DNA of 52,020 nucleotides from Arsenophonus sp052174495 (lineage in GTDB: Bacteria > Pseudomonadota > Gammaproteobacteria > Enterobacterales > Enterobacteriaceae): the NCBI GenBank assembly GCA_052174495.1, contig JBQMRR010000048.1, positions 1 through 52,020 of the forward strand, written 5' to 3'. Shown here piece after piece: positions 21,457 to 30,793 of the stretch (its first letter is position 1; every line of letters begins with the position of its first letter). Made by a program: the position numbers and the translations under genes. The notes beneath the pieces were generated by a model that was not told the origin of the DNA, did not search any database, and saw only the letters and a list, made by a program, of their open reading frames with translations.

Positions 21457-23104
21457 TTATCCGTCTCTATAATCACGATTATTCTTGGTTTTGAATAACA
21501 GAGGGGGCCAAAGACTAAGCGGGTAATCCTAGAGATAACTACATTAAGGAGCAATGACTAAAAATATGCTTGCCGATGAATTCATTACCTTATAGGTAAC
21601 TAAAATAATCTCCGTTTCTTCCTCACTCTTAAAGAAACACAAAGATAACTGAAGCAAATAGACATTGACAAATTCGGATAGGATAACAATTTCTATATAT
21701 CTCTGACACAGAGATACTCAGAGATAATTTATAAAAATGTATATATCCACTAACTAAACTGTTTTTCGCCATTGATGACGATTGAGATAACCTTTTTTTA
21801 AAAAACACAATGAAAGTATTAACTAATAGGATCCGTCTATCTATTAAGCAAATACTTGACTGCTCACTTCTGCAATGGGTTGTCTGGCACTACTGGTATG
21901 CATTTTCTAAATGTCCAACTACTATTTTGTCAAATCTGAAAGTCAAAAATCTGTATTTTTTCTGACTTCAGAGCTAGCGAGTAGTGCTTAAGTACAGCAA
22001 CTTTATATTTTACTAGACTGTAACTAGCAACACATTATTTTACTATATGCTTATCTTCTTTACTTTTTTTAATAATAAGTACCAGCAATTCAATTCTCAG
22101 TTTTGAATTCCTACCACAACCGCGCTATTCTGTAGTTTATACATAAATAAGTTATCGAAATTGATATCTTCTATGCCTTGAATACTTATAATTTAGAACT
22201 CAATCAACATCTGCATGTTCATGTCTCCGTCACTCATAGCAATTTAGATATTAAATATGCTGTATGGGTTAGAAGGATCTTTTTAAAAAGAGTGAGCAAA
22301 GAGATGTAGCGAGGACCTGTCATCTGGCTTCTGCATTAGATCGATTACCAATAAATCCCAGTAGTCCTCCTTGACCTGGATAAATTTTTTCCAGGGAGCT
22401 GTATCAGTGTTATCTGAAATTAGAGTATAGGACGCGTTACTGGAAAATGCGTTTTGTTAAAAAAACCAAAAGAAGCGTGGTTATATGATGTGAAACAACT
22501 CAAATGCCAGCTTAAACCTCCAAATGTATTCGTATTTAAAATACGGTATTAAAGAAGTAGGGTTTCGGATTATTAATATAAGCACCGTTCTCAAAAGAAT
22601 ACCAGAAGCAGCACTAACATAAAAATAGATAATTTGGCGCTATATATTTAGCTATATTTTGGTCAGATATTTTAAATAATCTGTTACTATGGTTTCTTAT
22701 TAAATCATAAACGGAAACCTTTACTAGTAAAGGTATATAAAGTGCTGTAGATAAGGGCAGTAAAAAAAATCAAAAAACCGGCATTCTTCGACCGATACAG
22801 GAATATCCTATCACCCAAAGATTTATAAATGTATATTCGTATTGCGACAGGCTATTTTACTGGCGCTCAGAGAGGAATAGTAAACAGGCAATTGAATTGT
22901 TCTCAGAAAAATACATAAAATAGAACAATAAAGAAGTTTATTAAGCTAAACCTATGATTAATATTTCTAAATTAGAAAGTTAGGATAAAACCATACTATC
23001 ATGAAGCTTTTCATTTAAAAGATACCTAATAAACTGATTCATCTCTTTTTAGAAAAATGGATAACTTTTCTTTTTAATTAAAAAGTGATTTACTTCCTAA
23101 TCAT
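21457..23104 (+). mobile_element. Degenerate IS91-family insertion sequence, copy 1
   Basis: A 1.65 kb element repeated as copy 2 at 27293. Its best-preserved stretch (about 22170-22295) reads FYALNTYNLELNQ, HLHVHVSVTH, then IKYAVWVRRIFLKR, matching the HUH region of IS91-type rolling-circle transposases; the His-x-His pairs are the metal-binding motif. A C-terminal block near 22800-22900 aligns weakly with the same family. The frame is otherwise broken. The right end (consensus CTTCCTAATCAT) stops at 23104, immediately before CAAG, one of the two tetranucleotides into which IS91-family elements insert. The insertion removed the last codons of recJ. Confidence 0.75.
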
Positions 23105-25842
23105 CAAGTTTATGAGCTAACTTAATCATTTAATGCAATTATCATGCCAATAATCAATCAGCATTAATATTAAAGAAGATGGTATCTATTATCGATTAAC
23201 TAGACAGTAACTTTAATATCACTTTTAATGATAATAACTAACAAGACGTTTGTTCTAATAAACAAAATTTACTATCAAAAATAGATTGATGAAAAGCTTA
23301 TCTAATGATCTATCATTTATAATTAGTTTACCAATATTCAATAACAATTCTTAATTATTTAGTTCACCCTCACTCTAAATAACTCGTTCAAGTATATCAT
23401 TATCCAGCAGGTTTGCTATTATTTTAGCAAAGTTCTCTTAAAACTGAGTAAAACTTTTCTTCTTTATTATTAATTCTAAAGCCACAGAGCACGCTACCAA
23501 ACTTTAAAAATAATTTAAGATTAAACATATCTAAGCATTCAATGCTATTTCGTAAAAGTAAATCATAGATTGAAACGCCATAAACCTGTTGAATCCCTTT
23601 GTTTTTCGGCGCAAAATGGATGAACAGAACAATAAAAACCTTCTTTTATCTAAGAACCTAATCTTCTAAGTACTCCATAATGCTATTCAGGATGAATAGA
23701 GTGCGGAATCATTTAGTATTTGATGGGATTTTTCTATTTGTTTAAAATCTGCAATCGCTAGGCTCTTATCCCTTCCCCCGTCCCCTTACTTCATATCCTA
23801 TTTAATTTTACGGCGTCATGACTTAAATTATCTAATTTATTTCACATTTTCTAATGTGAACTATATTCATTTAATCTTTTGGCAACACTGAATATTTACT
23901 AAATTGAAAACTTAAATTATTAATAACTAAACAACTAACATTATGTTTTAAAACTTTAATTAAGTCTTTTAATTCCAACACAGCTTCTCCAGCCAAACCT
24001 AATACACGATTGAAACCTTAATAGACTATTGTATGATTATTTCTATCTAAGAAAACAAGATCTGTTACCCTATTTAATGTAACCAAATCTAATAATTCAG
24101 CAAAATTAAACATCTCTTACTGATTATTACTTAAAGCAACCAGTTTAACAGAAACCAGCATGTAATGCTGATATTAAATAATAACTAACAATTATACAAG
24201 CTAATACTTTTAATAAAAAGTATTAATTAGCTATTCCTTTCAAGAAAGGATGGCATTGTTTTTTGAATAATTTAAATTTAATTTTGAACCAATAATTTCA
24301 TAGACTGAAACAAAGTTTTACTATCCAATAGTAATTGGCATAATTCCTGATTGTACAGATAAATATATTCATATTGAAGTGATCTCAAGCTCTTAAGAAA
24401 AATTAAAATAATGGCTTTGCAGCTCATCTTACATACGCCCATTAAATTGTTAGTCATACTCTTTTATTTAAGGATACATCGTAGGTAAGTCGGTTTTCTA
24501 TAGCAAACTTTTTGTAGACAAACGAAATACTCTAATTCATATTTTCTAGTAACTGAATATTTTACAAACCAAAAGAGAGTCTATAAATTTTTTCCCATTG
24601 TCTTTACCTATAAATACTAGATGGATAGTTATAGGATATGCTGGATTAAGATCACGTAACAAGGGTTAGAAATTAGCTGCTATCTTATCCTTGTAAAGAA
24701 AAATAAAATCTTATTGATAGATAAGATCTATCCCCCTATAAAAAGATAATGTCGTGAAGTTTTGTTTAACATTTATGGAAATATTTAGATTTGCGTACAA
24801 ATAACCAAGCTCGTAGCTTTAAATGCTTTATATTTTGACTTTGATACTTCTTGCCTCATTTTACGAAAATTCTCCTTAAGTTATGCACATAAATAGTGGT
24901 ATAGGCTAGAACAAGATACTATAAGGTTTGGAAATGTGCGTACAACTGCCAGTAGATCGTCAAGAGGTAGAGAAACGTTTTTACAGAAAACTACTATGAC
25001 TTTTTAAGTGAGCAAGAGCATCATCGGCAAACGATGGAAGTATGACTGCGATTATCAATATCAGTTAGTTTTACCCCCAGAAAAAGTAAAGTTCAGATAT
25101 GTCATAACGCTACTCAAAGTAGACATAAGCCATATTCTTGCTTGAAGAATACCTCTGATTTTAGGTATTGGAATTGTCTAATGATAAAGGATCATAATGG
25201 ATGATATTTTTCCTTAACTATACCTCAGTAGCTATCTTGGAATAAAATAGGAGTATCCTATAGGAGGATATATAATGATTCAGGATCTAACAATTAAGAT
25301 TAATAATTACTTTTCTACAAGACAAGGTTTTTCGTTGCAAATGACAGCAATAATAATCATTTTTATTCCATCTCAATGAGCAACAGCAACAACTTCATAC
25401 AAGGATATATCATTACGAATAATGATGATAAGTTTCGCTTTTCTTTTAATAACTTTATCAATAATCAGCGTGCTAGCTAAGCCCTAACCATCTTTAAATT
25501 AGTTAAGAACTAAGTAATTAAAATAACGATCCCCCTAAAATCACGTATTAGCGCACGTACTGTCAATCCGTACTAGTTACACCATTGATGTTAAAAAATC
25601 ACGACCACTATAATTCAGAACTACTTATTCAGAATAGTTATTAACATCTGAATCACTGTTTTAATACCATTGAGTAATTGATAGTTAAGTAATCATTTTT
25701 AGCTACTTTAAACTCATTTTATGATAAATACCCCTCTCATGACATACAAGCAGCGTAATACCAGCAACAAATACGTAGGAAGATGGATATTATTTAGTTT
25801 TAGTTGACGAAAAACTCTATTTGTATATTTATAGAAACTCAT
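23105..25842 (-). pseudogene. recJ: recJ pseudogene, interrupted by an IS481-family element
   Basis: RecJ is a 5'-3' single-strand exonuclease. From an ATG at 25842, 3 bp after dsbC, eroded but ordered matches run almost to the C-terminus. They include LPTYL and RCLYVMRGV near the start, LLNYQLLNGIKTVIQMLI (compare LPWQQLSGVEKAVEIL), then, beyond the inserted element, FNFAELLDLVTLNRVTDLV and FLDRNNHTIVY (compare NLAELLDLVALGTVADVVPLDANN), VYGVSIYDLLLRNSIECLD near 23570, and LAHKLDD at 23105. The IS481 copy sits between codons equivalent to GVAF and YLML. IS91 copy 1 removes the last ~20 codons. Position downstream of dsbC is ancestral. Confidence 0.92.
24186..25240 (-). mobile_element. Degenerate IS481-family insertion sequence, copy 1 (inside recJ)
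   Basis: About 1.05 kb, homologous along its whole length to the copy at 46245-47240 and in the same orientation. The transposase frame is broken here; the family is assigned from the better preserved second copy. Shared landmarks are GAGTTTTACTATCCAAT-like sequence near the left end and the stretch at 24950-24980 that encodes the DDLL motif in copy 2. recJ coding matches resume at once on both sides (near 24185 and 25245), which defines the ends to within a few tens of bases. Confidence 0.75.
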
Positions 25843-25844
25843 TA

Positions 25845-26552
25845 TTATTTTTTCTTAAACTTTTCTAACTCTTTAACTAAATCATCTGCGGTCATGTAAC
25901 CAGGTATTACTGTGCCATCTTCTAATACCAAAGCAGGTGTTCCATTGATTCCAATCATATGACCGATATTAAATTGAGCAGCAATATCCACCATTTTACA
26001 TTTTTCAATCGGAGAAATCATTTTGCCTTTAAAAGCGTCTGTGAATGCTTTTTTAGGATTAGTGCTACACCAGATAGATGTCATTGTTTTAGCTGATTCC
26101 TGGTGAAGGCCATTGCGAGGAAATGCTAAATAACGTACGGTTATACCATTTTTATTATATTCTTCTATATCTTGATGAAATTTTTTACAATAACCACAAG
26201 TAACATCGGTAAACATAGTAACAAGGTATTTTTCCTCTGGTGCTTTAAATATGAGCATCTGATCACTCATTGATTCTATTTTCTTTGCCAAAATCTGATT
26301 TGTGACATTAATTGGCATTCGACCATTTAAATCATAAATAGGACCTTCTAATAAATACTTACCATCTTCGGTTACATAAACTAGCCCTTGGTTAGTAATC
26401 ACTGCACTTAAACCTACAATAGGTGACGGATGGATATCCTCAGTTTCTATGCTCATTTTATTTAACGTTCTTTTGATAGCCACATCATCAGCCAATACAG
26501 AATGTGATACTGCAGCCAGAAAACTAATTAACCATATGATATTTTTTTTCAT
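25845..26552 (-). CDS. dsbC: Periplasmic disulfide isomerase DsbC
   Basis: DsbC rearranges wrong disulfides in the periplasm as a V-shaped homodimer kept reduced by DsbD. The 235-residue precursor matches E. coli DsbC (236). It has a signal peptide of about 21 residues (MKKN, hydrophobic core, cleavage after VLA before DDVA), an N-terminal dimerisation domain, and a thioredoxin-like catalytic domain with the active site TCGYCKKFH near residue 117. The structural Cys pair is present in IWCSTN and EKCKMV, and the cis-Pro is in NGTPALV. AAGGAAATT precedes the ATG. It is the only intact member of xerD-dsbC-recJ, since both flanking genes are pseudogenes. Confidence 0.96.
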   Translation of the reverse strand: MKKNIIWLISFLAAVSHSVLADDVAIKRTLNKMSIETEDIHPSPIVGLSAVITNQGLVYVTEDGKYLLEGPIYDLNGRMPINVTNQILAKKIESMSDQMLIFKAPEEKYLVTMFTDVTCGYCKKFHQDIEEYNKNGITVRYLAFPRNGLHQESAKTMTSIWCSTNPKKAFTDAFKGKMISPIEKCKMVDIAAQFNIGHMIGINGTPALVLEDGTVIPGYMTADDLVKELEKFKKK

Positions 26553-26573
26553 TTCAAATTTCCTTGATCTTGA

Positions 26574-27292
26574 ATAACCTCTAGGATGATGTTATTAATA
26601 CAATTATCTTAACCTCTCATATGAGAACATAGGTATAAATTTATGTAGTAAAAAGATCACTATGTCCTAATAATGTTTATACTATATGGAGATTTGCACC
26701 ATGTGATTTAGTAAATAGGTTGCAAAGCATGGCTTAAATATATGAGAAGAAAATTTTCACTATTAATTCTAGGATTTGTTAAATAATATTTAATCCGATG
26801 ACAAAAAGTCTAACGCATCATTTGCATATTTTTTACTCAGAAATGGTACATCATTGGTCAATCTATTAATTAAGATTAAACAACTTTCCATTAAATAATT
26901 TTTAGTTAATAAATAGCCTCTACCTCAAGGATAAAAATTGTTTTTTTAATTACATTTCCCAGCACCTTAATAACACCTTGACATAAACTAATATCTGTTA
27001 ATATCAGACAACTAGTTTAGAAAAAACATAACCCACATGTATAAAGCACATCAAACATCGTTTTATTTTTTAATTCAATCGGATCATTAGTGGCAGGCGC
27101 TTAGAATAAGTTTTGGATAAATCAGCAGACAGCACGTGACTTCACCTGTTATACATTTTGTTACCCAAAGCATTTTATCATCTCCCTCATAAAATAAATG
27201 AGGATTAGACTAATTAAATTTTTTTTGATATTCTAAAGCAAGCCATACAGAAAAGCGTCTAATTCTTGATTTTCAATTTTAGCACACAAATA
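26574..27292 (-). pseudogene. xerD: xerD pseudogene with internal deletion
   Basis: XerD is the tyrosine recombinase that resolves chromosome dimers at dif with XerC. Upstream of dsbC, ordered fragments match E. coli XerD: IENQELDAFLYGLL and NIKKNLISL at the N-terminus (compare IEQFLDALWLEKNLAEN), a jump of roughly 90 codons, then PIELKNKTMFDVLYTCGL, TDISLCQGVIKVLGN (compare SDISLRQGVVRVIGK), CFATYLLNHMVQ (compare HAFATHLLNHGAD) and a final HHPRGY. Multiple stops and frameshifts are present. IS91 copy 2 abuts the 5' end at about 27292. Order xerD-dsbC-recJ is ancestral. Confidence 0.9.
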
Positions 27293-28984
27293 TTATTCGC
27301 CTCTAATCACGATTATTTTTGGTTTTGAGCAATGCGTCTCCAGGTTAAATTGATGACACTGGATTATAACTTCATTAGTTAATGACTGACTGAAATGTAT
27401 CCTTTCTTATAAATTTATTATCTATAGGAAACTAGGGACAATTCCATGTATTCTTAGTCTTATTCTGAGATAAATACAAAAATAACTGGAGCTATAAACC
27501 TAATGCAAAATGAACAGAATGATGAATTACACTTCTCTAGCAAAATACTTAGAGTAATATACAAAAATATACAAAAATCTATAATTTCCTGTCAGCGACA
27601 GCTAAACTAATTTTTACTATTGATGAGGTGAGAATTGAAATAAATTTCTTGAAAATCATGATGAAAGCGTCAAAACTTCCTGACCAGTTTATCTATCGAA
27701 CAAATGCTTTCCTACAGCACTTGCGTCATGGATTTATTGCAACAGGCGTTATTGCTATCTCTCTCTTAATATTCATTATCATCGTTTTTTAGGCATACAT
27801 GTAAGCTAAAAGTCTACAGTTTATGCGACATCAATGCTACTGAGCAGTAATTAGAATAGCGGATTGATATTTTATACTCAACTGCAAACATATAACGCAT
27901 TATTTTCACTTATATCTATCTTATTTGATCTTTTGTAGTAAAAACTAGATACTACATCATCAATACTCTATTTCTAGCTTCACTCACATTTATCCTACAA
28001 TAAGCACACGGAAGACAGGATATCGAAATTAGTATTTCTGTGTTTTGTACACTTATGATTGATAACTGAATCAAGATTCATATCCTCATTTCTCTGTCAC
28101 TTTTGGCGCTTTTATATATTAAATATGTTGTATGGTGTGAAGAGCTATTTTTAAAAAAGCGGTCGAAAAATTTAATGAGCCGCTGTTATCCAGATAGTAC
28201 ATCATAGCGATAACTGATAAATCTCAGTAAAGTATTTCCTGGTTTTGGCATATCTTCACCAGGAACCAGTAACAACCTAATTTGAAGGGTAACGGTACAA
28301 ACGTTACTAGAAAAAGTGCGATTTGCTAAAAAGATAAGAAGGGGTTATGGCATAGTGTGAAATAGCTCGGGGCCCCTATAACCTTATACTAACCGATATC
28401 TGCGATCAAAACTACGGTATTATCGAGGAGGGAGAGAGGTTATATACTATTATGATTACCTGACTAAGCAGTATTTAGATCAGATCCTGATGAAGGAAGA
28501 AATGATCGAGCATTATAATATTAGCCATATTTTAGCGGGGTATTTTAAGATGGAGCGGTTAACTATAGTTTCTTATTAAATCGTCAACGACGTACAGTGT
28601 CACCAAAGGTGTAAAGGTAGAAAGCGCTAGAGATAACGACTCACAAAAACTAGAAAAACTAGAGTTTGCCTTTTAATGAAAGGATTCTTGTACACAGCTT
28701 TATATAAATAGATTTTGTATAGTAATAAACTACTTTTTATCGATACTCTGCTTGACAAGCAGACAACGGTATTATTTTTAGAAAGAATTTTAAAAAATAA
28801 AAAAGGATGGCTATTAAATTAAATCTATGATTAATATTTGTAAAATTAGAGCATCAAGTAAATGACTATACACTTCAATGAAAGTTTAACTTACAATAGA
28901 TCTACTAAATCGATTTTTTCTGTTTTTAGCAAAAATTAATGGTTTTCGCTATTCTATTAAAGAACGATTAATCTTCCTAATCAT
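27293..28984 (+). mobile_element. Degenerate IS91-family insertion sequence, copy 2
   Basis: Homologous to copy 1 from the left end (TCTAATCACGATTATT near 27303) to the right end CTTCCTAATCAT at 28984. Preserved transposase pieces are LALLYIKYVVWCEELFLKK near 28100-28170 and, at 28418-28580, YYRGGREVIYYYDYLTKQYL followed by EEMIEHY and ILAGYFKMERL, which match the C-terminal half of IS91-type transposases. The right end directly precedes GAAC, the alternative IS91-family target tetranucleotide. The left end abuts the xerD relic. No intact frame remains. Confidence 0.78.
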
Positions 28985-29062
28985 GAACTTATCCATAATG
29001 CTGCACTAGGCAGGTAACAATTGCCTGCCTAGTGCAGCATTATGGATAAGTTCATGATTAGG
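28976..29062. repeat. Perfect 39-bp inverted repeat with 9-nt spacer
   Basis: Left arm 28976-29014 and right arm 29024-29062 are exact reverse complements; the spacer 29015-29023 is TAACAATTG. The left arm starts with the last 9 bases of IS91 copy 2 and continues from GAAC into sequence homologous, on the plus strand, to an internal part of the IS256-family element (compare copy D near 48190-48210). The right arm is the same sequence inverted and leads into IS256 fragment F. Perfect identity contrasts with the heavy divergence of all repeats around it. There is no T-tract, so it is not a standard terminator. Confidence 0.95.
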
Positions 29063-29208
29063 GAGGACAGGTAATATCTAATTTTACGGACACCTATATT
29101 AGGTAGATTTTCTATGACATATCACATCAATATTATTAAAATTATTGATGAAATTAATAAGCAAGATACATCACCATCTCTAAAAGTCCATACCCCAGAG
29201 ATGAGCAT
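29024..29208 (-). mobile_element. IS256-family 5'-end fragment, copy F
   Basis: About 185 bp match the transposase-proximal ends of copies A, B and C: GGTAATATCT near 29069, a TTACGGA block, and a CCATACCCC-like terminal sequence near 29205. Orientation equals that of A-C. Only the 5' end of the element remains; its inner boundary is the centre of the palindrome. It fills the junction between the IS91 copy and the nlpC-arn block. Confidence 0.6.
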
Positions 29209-29433
29209 AACTCTTTATCCAGATCAATAACAATAAATTCTTTATTAATTAAAAAGATAACTTACTGTTTAACAGCTATTTAGCAAAAATATTCTTTTAA
29301 AAACATCTAAATTAAACTAAAAATTAAATGATTCAGAATAAATAAAAGACGTATTAAAGCAATAAAAATTTGCTAGCCTACATTTCTTTTACTATAATAA
29401 AAGACAAAAAAGTATTTATAACTAAAACAATAT

Positions 29434-29916
29434 TTAAACACGGCGTGCCTGCCAAAAAATCTTGCGCCAGTATATATTATTTAACGAAGAACGGATAACT
29501 CCTTTACTGGTTGATGCATGAATAAAAGTATTATCTGTATCATAAATACCAACATGTAGGCCACTTTTATCTGACTTGGTTTTAAAAAAAACTAGATCAC
29601 CAGGCATAAGATCCGTAATATTAATACGGGTGCCATAAGTCATTTGAACTATTGTCGTGCGCGGTAATTGAATAGCAAAACGGTCACTAAAAGTTCGATA
29701 AACAAATCCTGAACAATCAATTCCAGTTAATGATAGACCACCATAACGATATGGTGTGCCATACCATTGCGATAGTTGATCCTTAAGCTTATAAATAGTC
29801 ATGATAGGATCAGAAAGTTGGATTTTTAACGGTGGAGCTCTACTATTTAGTGTAGAGGAACAGCCAACTAAAATTAAATAAAATAAAAAAAATAAATGTT
29901 TAATTCTTATTAGCAT
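29434..29916 (-). CDS. nlpC: NlpC/P60 lipoprotein, predicted murein endopeptidase
   Basis: NlpC-type proteins are cysteine peptidases that cut peptidoglycan stem peptides. The 160-residue product matches E. coli NlpC (154). It has a lipoprotein signal peptide with lipobox LVGC (lipidated Cys near residue 19), then the NlpC/P60 domain with catalytic Cys in IDCSGFVYRTF near 67, catalytic His in GLHVGIYDT near 121 and the third polar residue in FIHASTSKGV near 132. PGDLVFFKT and WQARRV at the end are typical of NlpC. In Escherichia nlpC follows btuCED; here it follows the arn operon as in Yersinia-type genomes, with btuCD gone. The gap to arnF is about 150 bp. Confidence 0.93.
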   Translation of the reverse strand: MLIRIKHLFFLFYLILVGCSSTLNSRAPPLKIQLSDPIMTIYKLKDQLSQWYGTPYRYGGLSLTGIDCSGFVYRTFSDRFAIQLPRTTIVQMTYGTRINITDLMPGDLVFFKTKSDKSGLHVGIYDTDNTFIHASTSKGVIRSSLNNIYWRKIFWQARRV

Positions 29917-30067
29917 AAAGCAGCCTTACCTTTAATAGGGTAATTAAATAGACTTTAATTAGAATTTAATAAAAACTTAGTTTTTATTAAAAATAACCGC
30001 TGTTTTTAGCAAAACACTAAAACTATAAAAATAAATATTCTGCCATTTTTTAGCTTTATTAGCTTTT

Positions 30068-30458
30068 TTAGGTTGTTACTTCAGGCCGAGAAATAATCCA
30101 AATACCTAGCAAAATAAATACTAGCCCAATAAATTTAATCAATGTCCTTGATTCATTAAACCAAGGCAAAGTGATTACAAATAAATAAACTAGTACATAG
30201 CTTAAACTAATTAATGAATAAGCTTTACTTAAAGCTAAAAAGCTCAAGGAAAATAACCAACAAACCATTGAAAGTGCATAGCCAATCAAACCGATAAAAA
30301 TCAGCCCAAAGGCCAATAAATTTTTAAATAATAAATTAATATCCATCCATTGATAATTTCATTTAAACCAATGTAATATAGTTACTCCAGCTTTTAAATA
30401 AAGCTGAGCTAAAGTCATGAAGACTACACTACCAATACCCCCAAAAATAACCTTTCAT
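30068..30458 (-). pseudogene. arnF: arnF pseudogene (L-Ara4N-undecaprenyl flippase subunit)
   Basis: ArnE and ArnF form a small-multidrug-resistance-like pair that flips L-Ara4N-phosphoundecaprenol. The ATG at 30458 overlaps the arnE stop (ATGA). MKGYFW is followed by a frameshift at a run of five G (complement of 30438-30442); removing one G restores GIGSVVFMTLAQLYLKAGVT. A TGA at 30361-30359 then interrupts the frame before 92 open codons from 30346 that contain LGLIGY-like and SKAYSLISLSYVLV helices typical of ArnF. Three of the four transmembrane segments survive in the open part. An internal start could yield a truncated protein, but a full-length product is impossible. Confidence 0.85.
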
Positions 30459-30793
30459 ATGTTTAATAAAATAATACCCAGCATTATAATAAATACGCCT
30501 ATCTAATGTTTAATACTTTTTTCTCTTGATAGATAAATTGCCTAATCAGTGTAACAATAACAAAGTTAATACTTAACATAGGATAAGCAATACTAAGTGG
30601 TAAAATTTGTAGTAATTTAAGTCAGAATCTTATTCCTAAATAAGAAAAATAATCGCTATCAGCAGCCATTTAAAGATTAAACTATTTTTTATTGGCAAAT
30701 TTACTTTGCCAATATATCACCGCTTACTTTTAACAAGCTTGCGCAAGACAAGTTAACAAGCTAAGAACTATTAATAATAAAAAAATATGTCAT
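30455..30793 (-). pseudogene. arnE: arnE pseudogene (L-Ara4N-undecaprenyl flippase subunit)
   Basis: Between arnT and arnF, the ATG at 30793 overlaps the arnT stop (ATGA). A run of seven T (complement of 30779-30785) puts the frame into an early TAG; with six T it reads MTYFLLLIVLSLLTCLAQAC, matching the start of ArnE (LLSVAGQLCQK). Further on, PLSIAYPMLSINFVIVTL matches PVGIAYPMLSLNFVWVTL of E. coli ArnE, and IIMLGIILLNI matches the last helix. Additional stops separate these blocks. Ends are defined by the conserved ATGA overlaps with both neighbours. Confidence 0.85.

Noticed and set aside
21457..28984. The 1.65 kb repeats as TraD-like conjugation gene remnants
   Set aside because: An initial resemblance (KYVVWCEE) to TraD did not extend; the HUH-type HLHVHVSVTH reading and the YYRGG block fit IS91-type transposases much better.
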